From Roseovarius aestuarii (GTDB taxonomy: Bacteria; Pseudomonadota; Alphaproteobacteria; Rhodobacterales; Rhodobacteraceae), in NCBI RefSeq assembly GCF_019966515.1, contig NZ_JAIMIB010000001.1:124001-188000 (forward strand): a stretch of 64,000 bases of DNA, given 5' to 3'. The first letter of the stretch is position 1. Each line of letters starts with the position of its first letter. The position numbers and the translations under genes were made by a program. Below, in pieces: positions 34,105 to 42,369 of this stretch. Under the pieces are notes generated by a model. It ran no database searches and was not told the origin of the DNA. It saw only the letters and a list, made by a program, of their open reading frames with translations.

Positions 34105-35058
34105 TCAGCGGTTCAGCCAGGGCAGCTTGTCCAGATCGACATTGCCGCCGGTGATAATGATGCCCACGCGTTTGCCCGCGAAACGGTCACGGTTCTTGAG
34201 GATCGTGGCGAGCGGCACCGCCGATGACGGCTCCATCACCACGCGCAGGTGTTTCCAGGTGAGTTTCATCGCCTCGATGATCTCGGGGTCCGAGGCCGTC
34301 AGGATGTCGTGCACATGGTTCGACACGAAGTGCCAGGTCAGGTCCTTCAAGGGCACCAGCAGACCGTCGGCGATGGTTTTCGGCGCATCGTCGGCAATGA
34401 TGTGACCGGCCTTGAAGCTGCGATAGGCATCATCGGCCTGCTCAGGTTCGGCAGCGACCACCCGGGTTTCCGGGGCGAGCGTCGAGAGCGTCAGGCAGGT
34501 GCCCGAGATCATGCCGCCGCCGCCGATCGGGGCCACAACGTAGTGCAGCCCGTCAGTTTGTTCCCTCAGTTCTTTCGCGCAGGTTCCCTGCCCCGCGATC
34601 ACCCGGGGATCATTGTAGGGATGCACGAAATCACCTCCGGTCTCGGCCTGCACCTTGGCGAAGGTCGACTCGCGCGAGGTGGTCGAGGGTTCGCATTCGG
34701 TGATCTTGCCGCCATAGCGGCGCACCGTATCCTTCTTGGCCTGCGGGGCGGTGTGCGGCATGACCACGTTGCACGGGATACCGCGCAGCATCGCTGCGTA
34801 GCTCAGGCACGAGGCGTGGTTGCCCGAGGAATGGGTGGCAACGCCTTTCCCGGCCTGCTCTTCGTCCAGTCCGAACACCGCGTTGGTGGCGCCGCGCAAC
34901 TTGAAGGCGCCCGGCTCCTGAAAGTTCTCGCATTTGAAGTAGAGCTGCGCGCCGGTCAGCTCGTTCAGATAGTCTGACGTGCGCACCGGCGTGCGCCGGA
35001 TATGCGGCTTGATCCGCTCATGAGCCGCCAGCATGTCGTCGTAGGTCGGGATATACAT
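34105..35058 (-). CDS. bhcB: beta-hydroxyaspartate dehydratase
   Basis: This 317-residue PLP enzyme of the serine/threonine dehydratase fold removes water from beta-hydroxyaspartate to give iminosuccinate. It shows the PLP-lysine motif FQEPGAFKLRGATNAV, SSGNHASCLSYAA, the phosphate-binding PIGGGGMISG and ITGGNVDL near the C-terminus. ATG 35058 (MYIPTYDDML) has AAGGA at 7 nt, better than the starts that touch the bhcA stop. The specific name comes from operon context. Confidence 0.94.
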   Translation of the reverse strand: MYIPTYDDMLAAHERIKPHIRRTPVRTSDYLNELTGAQLYFKCENFQEPGAFKLRGATNAVFGLDEEQAGKGVATHSSGNHASCLSYAAMLRGIPCNVVMPHTAPQAKKDTVRRYGGKITECEPSTTSRESTFAKVQAETGGDFVHPYNDPRVIAGQGTCAKELREQTDGLHYVVAPIGGGGMISGTCLTLSTLAPETRVVAAEPEQADDAYRSFKAGHIIADDAPKTIADGLLVPLKDLTWHFVSNHVHDILTASDPEIIEAMKLTWKHLRVVMEPSSAVPLATILKNRDRFAGKRVGIIITGGNVDLDKLPWLNR

Positions 35059-35072
35059 CGGTGTATCCTTCA

Positions 35073-36263
35073 TCACGCGGCGGCCTGCAAACTGGTGCCG
35101 TTATTGTTGCGGTAATAGTCCTGCGCCGCGGCAACGCCCGAGCCCAACCGGATTTCGAGACCCAGATCGGCCATGACCATTTCAGCTGTGGCGATGCCCG
35201 AAAGCGCCAGCACGTCGGTGAGCTGCCCCAGATGCCCGATGCGGAACACCTTGCCCGCAACCTCACCCAGCCCGACACCGAAGGCGACGCCATATTTGCG
35301 GTCGGCATGTGTAACGATATCGGTGGCGTTGAAGCCGTCGGGCGTACGAATGGCGCTGACCGTTTCGGAATAGGTCTCGGGGTTTTGCGCACAAAGCTCC
35401 AATCCCCAGGCACGGGTGGCGACGCGCACACCTTCGGCGATCCGGTGATGGCGGGCAAAGACATTTTCCAGCCCCTCCGCCAGCAACATCTCGGTCGCCA
35501 GTTTCAGCCCGTTCAGCAGGCCGACAGCGGGCGTGTAGGGATAGGCATTGTTGGCATAACCGTTGGCCATATCGCGGATATCGAAGAAGGTGCGCGGCAG
35601 TTGCGCGGTCTCGACCGCCGCCATCGCCTTGGGCGAGACGCCGACAATGGCCAGGCCCGCGGGCAGCATGAAGCCCTTCTGGCTGCCGGTCACGGCGATA
35701 TCGACACCCCATTCGTCCATGCGGAAATCCATCGACGCGATGGAGGAAACCCCATCGACGAACAGAAGCGCCGGATGACCGGCCGCATCCAGCGCGAGGC
35801 GCACGGCGGCGATATCGGATTTCACGCCCGTGGCGGTCTCGTTATGAGTGGCCAGAACCACCTTGATCTTGTGCGACGTGTCCGCTGTCAGGATCTCTTC
35901 GTAGCGATCCGCCAGAATGCCCTGCCCCCACGCGGTTTCGACGATCTGCACATCCAGCCCGTGGCGCTGGCACATGTCGATCCAGCGGTGCGAGAACATA
36001 CCATTGCGCGCGGCCAGCACCGTGTCACCGAGGCTGAGCGTGTTGGTCAGGGCGGTTTCCCACCCGCCTGTACCGGTGGACGGAAAGACGAAAACCTCGG
36101 CGCTCGTGCTTTTCAATATCTCCTTCACGCCCGCCAGCGCAGGGTGCAGGATGTCGCCGAAAACCGGCGAACGGTGGTCGATCGTCGGCATGTAGACCGC
36201 TTTGCGCAGCTCCTCGGGCATGTTGGTCGGACCGGGAATGAAAACGGGGTTCTGAAAGCTCAT
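35073..36263 (-). CDS. bhcA: Aspartate-glyoxylate aminotransferase
   Basis: This 396-residue class V aminotransferase moves the amino group of L-aspartate to glyoxylate, giving oxaloacetate and glycine. Motifs include FIPGPTNMPEELRKAV, FPSTGTGGWETALTN, FVDGVSSIASMDFRMDEWGV and the PLP lysine in VTGSQKGFMLPAGLA. The length matches the Paracoccus enzyme. The ribosome site CAGGAG supports ATG 36263. It is the first gene of bhcABCD and faces the regulator bhcR across an AT-rich region with a candidate operator at 36329-36343. Confidence 0.95.
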   Translation of the reverse strand: MSFQNPVFIPGPTNMPEELRKAVYMPTIDHRSPVFGDILHPALAGVKEILKSTSAEVFVFPSTGTGGWETALTNTLSLGDTVLAARNGMFSHRWIDMCQRHGLDVQIVETAWGQGILADRYEEILTADTSHKIKVVLATHNETATGVKSDIAAVRLALDAAGHPALLFVDGVSSIASMDFRMDEWGVDIAVTGSQKGFMLPAGLAIVGVSPKAMAAVETAQLPRTFFDIRDMANGYANNAYPYTPAVGLLNGLKLATEMLLAEGLENVFARHHRIAEGVRVATRAWGLELCAQNPETYSETVSAIRTPDGFNATDIVTHADRKYGVAFGVGLGEVAGKVFRIGHLGQLTDVLALSGIATAEMVMADLGLEIRLGSGVAAAQDYYRNNNGTSLQAAA

Positions 36264-36328
36264 GGTCGTGCGCTCCTGTGGCGAGTCGATGGAACCATAA
36301 ACCAAGGAAGGTGAGCATTAAATTTTTT

Positions 36329-36343
36329 TGAAAACGTTTTTCA
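36329..36343. promoter_or_regulatory. Candidate BhcR (IclR) operator
   Basis: TGAAAACGTTTTTCA is a near-perfect palindrome, of the TGRAA...TTYCA form bound by IclR regulators. A related TTTTCAAAGTTTTCA follows at once. It lies in the AT-rich space between bhcA and bhcR, 66-80 nt before the bhcA start. Confidence 0.5.
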
Positions 36344-36460
36344 TTTTCAAAGTTTTCACGTTTAATATATTTGTTTCAGTAGTTTGTATTTTTTCAGTGG
36401 TCAAAATATATTTTCAATAGTATTCAGTAAGTGTTTTCGAATTTCCCGGAGCACGCAGAT

Positions 36461-37285
36461 TTGGCCCAGCAACCCCGCCGCAAAGGGCGCCCGAAAAGCT
36501 TCTATTCAAAGCCCGCACAATCCACGATCCAGTCACTGGACCGCGCTCTGGACGTGCTCGACCTGCTGGCGGCCCATACCGGGCTGACCCTGTCCGAGAT
36601 CGCAACGAAACTTGACCAGTCCCCGGCAACCATGCACCGCGTTCTGGCCACCCTTGAAGCGCGCGATGTGGTCGAGATGGATGCCCAGACCCAAAGCTGG
36701 CATATCGGTGCCGCGGCCTATCGCTTGGGATCAGCCTTTTTGCACCGTAGCGGTGTGGTCGAACGCAGCCGCCCGGCGATGCGCAGGCTGATGGAACAAA
36801 CCGGCGAGACCTCGAACCTCGGGATCGAAATGCATGGCAACGTGATGTTCATCAGCCAGATCGAGACCAGCGAGACCATTCGCGCGTTTTTCCCGCCGGG
36901 CACGATTTCACCGATGCATGCATCCGGTATCGGCAAAGCGCTGCTGAGCCATTACGCAGAGGATCGCATGACGCAATTTCTGACCGGACGGACATTGGAG
37001 AGCTTTACTGAAAAAACGGTTACCTCGCCGGGGGCGCTGAAGGAGGACCTGCGCCTTGCAAGGCAGCAAGGCTGGGCCTTTGACGACGAGGAAAAGACAA
37101 CCGGCATGCGCTGTGTCGCCGCCCCGATCCTGGATATCTATGGTGACGCCATTGCGGGCATTTCAGTTTCGGGTCCGACTCATCGCTTGGGCACGGACCG
37201 GATCGGCGGCATCGGCACACTGGTCCGGGCCGCCGCGCTGGAGATTTCGCGCGGGATGGGCGCGCCCGAGGCTCCCACCTGCTGA
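36461..37285 (+). CDS. bhcR: IclR-family regulator of the bhc cluster
   Basis: This protein of about 274 residues has an N-terminal winged helix (SIQ... region STIQSLDRALDVLDLLAAHT, LTLSEIATKLDQSPATMHRV) and an IclR effector domain (MRRLMEQTGETSNLGIEMHG, SPMHASGIGKALLSHYAEDR, GMRCVAAPILDIYGDAIAGI). In Paracoccus BhcR senses glyoxylate and controls the divergent bhcABCD, and the same arrangement is seen here. The start is uncertain: a TTG at 36461 with GGAG upstream is preferred over a GTG at 36431 with none. The next gene, allE, is convergent and directly abuts. Confidence 0.9.
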   Translation: MAQQPRRKGRPKSFYSKPAQSTIQSLDRALDVLDLLAAHTGLTLSEIATKLDQSPATMHRVLATLEARDVVEMDAQTQSWHIGAAAYRLGSAFLHRSGVVERSRPAMRRLMEQTGETSNLGIEMHGNVMFISQIETSETIRAFFPPGTISPMHASGIGKALLSHYAEDRMTQFLTGRTLESFTEKTVTSPGALKEDLRLARQQGWAFDDEEKTTGMRCVAAPILDIYGDAIAGISVSGPTHRLGTDRIGGIGTLVRAAALEISRGMGAPEAPTC

Positions 37286-38113
37286 TTACCGGGCGCCCAA
37301 CACCATATGCCGGTTCACATCCTTGTAAAGCAGGTAGCGGAAAGGTCCCGGCCCGCCCGCGTAGCAGGCCTGCGGGCAGAAGGCGCGCAGCCACATATAG
37401 TCGCCCGCCTCGACCTCGACCCAATCCTGATTGAGCCGGTAAACCGCCTTGCCCTCCAGCACGTAAAGCCCGTGTTCCATGACATGGGTTTCGGCAAAGG
37501 GGATCACCCCGCCAGGCTGAAAGGTCACGATGGTCACGTGCATGTCGTGCCGCAGGTCCTCGGGATCGACAAACCGCGTCGTTGCCCAGACGCCGTCGGT
37601 ATCCGGCATCGGGGTGGGCGCGACGTCGTTTTCGTTCGCGATCATTAAGTCTGGCGCGTCAAGCCCTTCAACCCTATGATATTTCTTGCGAATCCAGTGG
37701 AACTTCGCGGCTTCCGGCCCATGGTTATGCAAGATCCACCGGGTCTCTGGCGGCAAGTAGGCATAACCGCCGGATGTCAAAACGTGTTCGTCCCCGTCGA
37801 CCGTCAGGCTTACCTCCCCTTCAACCACAAACAGTACCGCCTCGACATCTGGTTCAGCCTCTGGCGTGTCGCTGCCGCCGCCCGGTTGCACCTCGGCGAT
37901 ATATTGCGAAAAGGTCTCAGCAAAGCCCGACAACGGTCGCGACAGCACCCAAAACCGCGCGCCTTTCCAGAACGGCAGGTAGCTGGTCACGATGTCGCTT
38001 AGCGTCCCCTTGGGGATTACCGCATAAGCCTCGGTGAAAACCGCCCGGTCGGTCAATAGCTGCGTCTGGGGCGGCAAACCGCCTTGCGGTGCGTAGTAAC
38101 TCTTCTTGCTCAT
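37286..38113 (-). CDS. allE: (S)-ureidoglycine aminohydrolase
   Basis: This 275-residue bicupin releases ammonia from S-ureidoglycine to give S-ureidoglycolate, the AllA substrate. The first cupin contains FVVEGEVSLTVDGDEHVLTS and AYLPPETRWILHNHG. The second holds the metal site in PFAETHVMEHGLYVLEGKAV, with LNQDWVEVEAGDYMWLRAF and CPQACYAGG after it. It sits beside the bhc regulator, far from allA in this window. The allantoate amidohydrolase needed to make its substrate is not here. Confidence 0.9.
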   Translation of the reverse strand: MSKKSYYAPQGGLPPQTQLLTDRAVFTEAYAVIPKGTLSDIVTSYLPFWKGARFWVLSRPLSGFAETFSQYIAEVQPGGGSDTPEAEPDVEAVLFVVEGEVSLTVDGDEHVLTSGGYAYLPPETRWILHNHGPEAAKFHWIRKKYHRVEGLDAPDLMIANENDVAPTPMPDTDGVWATTRFVDPEDLRHDMHVTIVTFQPGGVIPFAETHVMEHGLYVLEGKAVYRLNQDWVEVEAGDYMWLRAFCPQACYAGGPGPFRYLLYKDVNRHMVLGAR

Positions 38114-38256
38114 TGGGCGGCCCGTCTCAAGTTTCTGTTGCTACGCCCATCAGACCCCAGCTTGTGCCGTCTTCCAACCGAATTCATGACTTGCATTGAC
38201 TGAAGGTTTCTATGGGAATTTTTGAAAACCCTAAGAAATTTCAGGAAAACCTCGGG

Positions 38257-39207
38257 CTAGCCCGCCGCTCTGAGATCGGTTGGCGTGACGCCAAACTGCT
38301 TGCGGATTGCTCGGGTCAGCGCCGCCGGGGACTCGTACCCGCAGCGCACCGCGATTTCAGCCACCCCGAGCGGTGTACCTTCCAGCAACTTGCGCGCCGA
38401 TGCCAACCGCAGATGCCGGTAGACGGTCCCCGGCGGCGCGCCAAGACGGGCCCGAAACCTCCGATCCAGGGTGCGGGGCTGACATGATAACCGACGCGCC
38501 AGAACCTCGAGCGGCAATGGCCCTTCCAGGTTTTCGCGCATCAGCCCCAGAGCGCGACTGACAAGCGGGTCGCGATCTGCATTGCGGTCGCGGTCGGCCC
38601 CGATGGGCGGGTCGCGGTGGATAAAAAGCGCCTCAACCGCAAGCCGCGCAGCAATGCCCAAATGATCGCTGATCAGGTCAAGCGTGAGATCCAGCGCCGA
38701 CATCGCCCCGGCGCAGGTCATCAGGTTGCCATCTCGGACAACCCGCGCCTGTTCGGCCTCAACTTCCAAAAACTGTTCGGTAAAGGCATCAAGCAGATCC
38801 CAGTGCACGGTTGCCCGCTTGCGATCCAGCAAGCCCGCCGACGCCATGAGCCAAGGCCCGGCATCCAGCCCGACAGTAACGCGGGCCAGCCCCGCAGCAC
38901 GTCGCAAGGCCCGACGCTTCTCGGACGTGTTGTGCCTTTCATGATGATAACTAGCGGTGACAAAAAGATAATCGCAGCGCCCCAAATCCTTCAGCGGCGC
39001 ATGCGGCAAAATCTGCATCCCGCTCGACGACAGAACCGGCGCACCGTCGGGCGTGAATATCTGCCACTCGAAATGTTGTAACGTTGTCTGGGTATTCGCC
39101 GCCCGCAACGGCTCCAGACAATTGGCCAGACAGAGGTTCGAAAACTGATCAAACAGCAGAAATGCGATGCGAACAGGCGACGCAGGCGTTTTTGTCCATT
39201 TCGGCAT
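38257..39207 (-). CDS. GlxA/CdhR-type AraC regulator
   Basis: This 316-residue regulator has an N-terminal DJ-1/PfpI-like domain (VRIAFLLFDQFSNLCLANCL through VVRDGNLMTCAGAMSALDLT) and a C-terminal AraC helix-turn-helix pair (LARRLSCQPRTLDRRFRARL, GVAEIAVRCGYESPAALTRA). CdhR, which activates carnitine catabolism in Pseudomonas, has this architecture. Divergence from the carnitine operon makes that role likely. ATG 39207 is preferred to a TTG at 39228. Repeats in its first codons may be its own operator. Confidence 0.87.
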   Translation of the reverse strand: MPKWTKTPASPVRIAFLLFDQFSNLCLANCLEPLRAANTQTTLQHFEWQIFTPDGAPVLSSSGMQILPHAPLKDLGRCDYLFVTASYHHERHNTSEKRRALRRAAGLARVTVGLDAGPWLMASAGLLDRKRATVHWDLLDAFTEQFLEVEAEQARVVRDGNLMTCAGAMSALDLTLDLISDHLGIAARLAVEALFIHRDPPIGADRDRNADRDPLVSRALGLMRENLEGPLPLEVLARRLSCQPRTLDRRFRARLGAPPGTVYRHLRLASARKLLEGTPLGVAEIAVRCGYESPAALTRAIRKQFGVTPTDLRAAG

Positions 39208-39222
39208 TCTTTTTGTCCATTC
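39189..39222. promoter_or_regulatory. Direct repeat TTTTTGTCCATTYC, candidate regulator operator
   Basis: The 13-mer TTTTTGTCCATTT (39189-39201) recurs as TTTTTGTCCATTC (39210-39222), spaced exactly 21 bp, two helical turns. AraC-type regulators bind such tandem repeats. It spans the start of the regulator gene, 65-98 nt before the carnitine operon start. Confidence 0.45.
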
Positions 39223-39286
39223 CTGCAAACTCTATTTCCCTAGCACGGCGATACGATTTCGCAAACCTACAAACCGGGAGATTCAG

Positions 39287-40198
39287 ATGCCGCTTGCCAT
39301 GAACCGAGAGGTTTTTATCACCTGCGCCGTGACCGGCTCGGGCTCCACCCAGGATCGAAGCCCGCATGTGCCGCGCTCACCACAACAGATCGCCGACAGC
39401 GCCATCGCCGCCGCCAAGGCCGGGGCCGCCGTGGTGCATTGCCATGTACGCAATCCGGAAACCGGCGAACCCTCGCGTGATCCCAAGCTGTATCGTGAAC
39501 TGACCGACCGCGTGCGTGACGCCGAAATTGATGTGGTTCTGAACCTGACCGCCGGGATGGGCGGCGACATGGTCTTTGGCGGCGTCGAAACCCCTCTGCC
39601 CCCCGTGGACGGCACTGACATGGTCGGTGCCACCGAACGGATGGTCCATATCGCTGAGTGCCTGCCGGAAATCTGCACGCTTGATTGCGGCACGATGAAC
39701 TTTGCCGAAGCAGATTACGTGATGACCAACACGCCCGGCATGCTGACCGCGATGGGCAAGATGATGACCGATCTGGGCGTGAAACCCGAGATCGAGGCGT
39801 TCGACACTGGCCATCTCTGGTATGCAAAACAATTGGTTAGCGACGGCGTACTGGAACCCGACGCGCTGGTGCAGCTTTGTATGGGGGTGCCGTGGGGGGC
39901 ACCGAATGATCTCAATACCTTCATGGCGATGGTCAATAATGTGCCCTTTGATTGGAACTGGTCGGCCTTTTCACTGGGTCGCGATCAGATGGCCTATGTA
40001 GCGACCTCGGTGCTGGCGGGCGGCAATGTGCGCGTGGGGCTTGAAGATAACCTGATGCTGGATCGTGGCGTTCTGGCCGAGAACTGGCAACTGGTGGAGC
40101 GCGCCCGCGAGATCATCGAACGCCTCGGCGCACGGGTCATCGGTCCCGACGAAGTGCGCCAGAAACTACGGCTGACCAAACAGGCCGCACGGGGATGA
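39287..40198 (+). CDS. 3-dehydrocarnitine cleavage enzyme (BKACE family)
   Basis: This 303-residue BKACE (DUF849) protein condenses 3-dehydrocarnitine with acetyl-CoA and splits it to betainyl-CoA and acetoacetate. The zinc site and substrate motifs are visible: ITCAVTGSGS, VVHCHVRNPETGEPSRD, LNLTAGMGGDM, LDCGTMNFAE and VRVGLEDNLML. The specific substrate is inferred from the adjacent carnitine dehydrogenase; BKACEs vary. The ribosome site GGGAG fixes ATG 39287. It is the first gene of a seven-gene operon and overlaps the next gene by 4 nt. Confidence 0.9.
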   Translation: MPLAMNREVFITCAVTGSGSTQDRSPHVPRSPQQIADSAIAAAKAGAAVVHCHVRNPETGEPSRDPKLYRELTDRVRDAEIDVVLNLTAGMGGDMVFGGVETPLPPVDGTDMVGATERMVHIAECLPEICTLDCGTMNFAEADYVMTNTPGMLTAMGKMMTDLGVKPEIEAFDTGHLWYAKQLVSDGVLEPDALVQLCMGVPWGAPNDLNTFMAMVNNVPFDWNWSAFSLGRDQMAYVATSVLAGGNVRVGLEDNLMLDRGVLAENWQLVERAREIIERLGARVIGPDEVRQKLRLTKQAARG

Positions 40199-40959
40199 GC
40201 GGTCGCCGGGTACTAATCACGGCTGGCGCCTCGGGCATCGGGCTGGGATTGGCCAAACGATTTGCCGCCGAAGGCGACCAACTGGCCATCTGCGACGCAG
40301 ATGGCGATGCAATCGCTCAGGTCAAAGCAGGTCACCCCGATTTCATCGCCCACCACGCCGATGTGACAGACGAAGCGCAGATGGACGCCTTTCTGGCCCA
40401 GGTTGAGGACGTATGGGGCGGGGTCGATGTGGTCTGTGCCAATGCAGGCATTGGCGGCCCAGCAGGCCGGATCGAGGATCTGGATTATGGTGCCTGGCGC
40501 GATTGCGTGGGCGTGAACCTCTTTGGTGCCTTCCTGACCTGCCGCTGGGCGGCACGGGTAATGCGGGCGCAAAAGTCAGGTCTGATTATCCTTACCTCAT
40601 CCACCGCAGGGCTGTTCGGCTATCCGCTACGCTCCCCTTATGCCGCCGCCAAATGGGGTATTGTGGGGTTGACCAAAACGCTGGCAATGGAGTTGGGCGG
40701 CGCAAATGTGCGGGTCAATTGCATCTGCCCCGGCGCGGTCGAAGGCGACCGGATGGAGCGGGTGCTGGCCAATGAAAGCGCCGCCACCGGCACACCCATC
40801 GAAGACCTGCGCGCGGCCTATGTCGATTGCACGTCGCTCAAAAGCTGGGTCAGCGTCGATGATCTGGCGGATATGGCGCTTTTCCTCGCCTCACCCGCAG
40901 CCAGCAAAGTTTCGGGCCAGATTCTGGCCGTGGACGGACATACGGAGAGCATCAACTGA
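40195..40959 (+). CDS. SDR-family oxidoreductase in carnitine operon
   Basis: This 254-residue short-chain dehydrogenase has the cofactor motif TAGASGIGLGLA, the NAG motif CANAGIGG, the catalytic Ser (LTSSTAG) and YxxxK (YAAAK, about residues 151-155). The acidic residue after the second strand (CDADGDA) favours NAD(H). It lies between the cleavage enzyme and L-carnitine dehydrogenase with overlapping ends on both sides, so it belongs to the pathway. A D-carnitine or related beta-hydroxy-betaine dehydrogenase role is a guess; no motif fixes the substrate. Confidence 0.85.
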   Translation: MSGRRVLITAGASGIGLGLAKRFAAEGDQLAICDADGDAIAQVKAGHPDFIAHHADVTDEAQMDAFLAQVEDVWGGVDVVCANAGIGGPAGRIEDLDYGAWRDCVGVNLFGAFLTCRWAARVMRAQKSGLIILTSSTAGLFGYPLRSPYAAAKWGIVGLTKTLAMELGGANVRVNCICPGAVEGDRMERVLANESAATGTPIEDLRAAYVDCTSLKSWVSVDDLADMALFLASPAASKVSGQILAVDGHTESIN

Positions 40960-42368
40960 TGACCAATACTGCAACTATCATTGGCGGTGGCGTGATCGGC
41001 GGCGGATGGGCCGCGCGGTTCCTGCTGAATGGCTGGAACGTGCGGGTTTATGACCCTGATCCCGAAGCCGAACGCAAAATCAACGAAGTCATGGTCAATG
41101 CCCGCCACGCCCTGCCCATGCTTTACGATTACGCACTGCCGGATGAAGGTGCGTTGAGCTTTCATGACACGATCGAAGACGCCGTGGCAGGGGCTGCGTG
41201 GATTCAGGAAAGTGTGCCGGAACGGCTTGAGATAAAACACAAGGTATTTCAGGAAGTTCAGGCGCACTGCTCAACTTCTTCTGTCATCGGGTCTTCCACC
41301 TCGGGGTTTAAACCATCAGAGCTTCAGGACGGCGCAACTCAGCCCGGGCAAATCCTGGTGACCCACCCATTCAACCCGGTTTATTTGCTGCCCCTGATCG
41401 AAGTTGTCCCCACCGACAAGAACACGCCGGAAACGATTGATAGAACAAAGGAAATACTGTCCGTCCTTGGTCTCTATCCGCTACTTGTCCGCAAGGAGAT
41501 CGACGCCCACATCGCCGACCGTTTTCTTGAGGCGGTCTGGCGCGAGGCCCTGTGGCTGGTCAAGGACGGCATTGCCACCACCGAAGAGATCGACAACGCG
41601 ATCCGCTATGGATTTGGTATCCGTTGGGCGCAGATGGGCCTCTTTGAAACCTACCGCGTGGCCGGGGGTGAAGCGGGCATGAAACACTTCATGGCACAGT
41701 TCGGTCCCGCCCTGAAATGGCCTTGGACCAAACTAATGGACGTGCCCGAGTTCACCGATGAGCTGGTCGATCTGATCGCCGGGCAATCGGATGATCAGTC
41801 CGGCCATCTGAGTATCCGCGAGCTGGAACGCAAGCGCGACAATAACCTGATTGCGATGATGCGGGCGCTGAAGCAGCAGGGCAATGCGGCGGGGCAGTTG
41901 ATCAAGGACCACCAGAAATCTCTGCGTCCAGTGCTCACCGATGCCAATCCGATTGTCTCTATGCGCCGCACAGTGCCCGTGGACTGGACCGACGTGAATG
42001 GTCATATGAATGAAGGGCGCTACGGTCAACTTTTCTCGGACGCGGCTGAAGAGATCATGGCCCATGTAGGCGCGGATGATGACTATATCGCCAATGGTCT
42101 CAGCTACTTTACCGTTGAAACCACGGTGAAATATCTGGCCGAAACGCATGCCGGTGAAGAGATTGAGGTGCATACCCGCATCACCGAGGGTAAGGGCAAG
42201 AAACTGCGTTGTTTCCACGAGATGAAACGCGCCAGCGATGGTGAGTTGATGGCGACCTGCGACCAGTTCATGCTGCATGTGAGCCTGGAAACCCGCCGCA
42301 CCTGTGAGCCTGCAGACCACGTACGCCAGAAAGTCGAGGCGCTGGCCGCGCTTCATGAGGAGAATTGA
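40959..42368 (+). CDS. lcdH: L-carnitine dehydrogenase fused to betainyl-CoA thioesterase
   Basis: This 469-residue protein has two parts. Residues 1 to about 320 are a 3-hydroxyacyl-CoA-dehydrogenase-like L-carnitine dehydrogenase, making 3-dehydrocarnitine with NAD: ATIIGGGVIGGGWAARFLLN, QESVPERLEIKHKVF, THPFNPVYLLPLIEVVP and IDAHIADRFLEAVWREALWL. Residues from about 330 are a hotdog thioesterase (VDWTDVNGHMNEGRYGQLFS) that would hydrolyse betainyl-CoA to glycine betaine. Thus the first and last steps of carnitine-to-betaine conversion sit on one chain. The start overlaps the SDR stop by one base. Confidence 0.93.
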   Translation: MTNTATIIGGGVIGGGWAARFLLNGWNVRVYDPDPEAERKINEVMVNARHALPMLYDYALPDEGALSFHDTIEDAVAGAAWIQESVPERLEIKHKVFQEVQAHCSTSSVIGSSTSGFKPSELQDGATQPGQILVTHPFNPVYLLPLIEVVPTDKNTPETIDRTKEILSVLGLYPLLVRKEIDAHIADRFLEAVWREALWLVKDGIATTEEIDNAIRYGFGIRWAQMGLFETYRVAGGEAGMKHFMAQFGPALKWPWTKLMDVPEFTDELVDLIAGQSDDQSGHLSIRELERKRDNNLIAMMRALKQQGNAAGQLIKDHQKSLRPVLTDANPIVSMRRTVPVDWTDVNGHMNEGRYGQLFSDAAEEIMAHVGADDDYIANGLSYFTVETTVKYLAETHAGEEIEVHTRITEGKGKKLRCFHEMKRASDGELMATCDQFMLHVSLETRRTCEPADHVRQKVEALAALHEEN

Positions 42369-42369
42369 G

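Noticed and set aside
35061..36314. 417-codon frame antisense to bhcA
   Set aside because: It is the exact opposite of a well-recognised aminotransferase gene; no motifs of its own.
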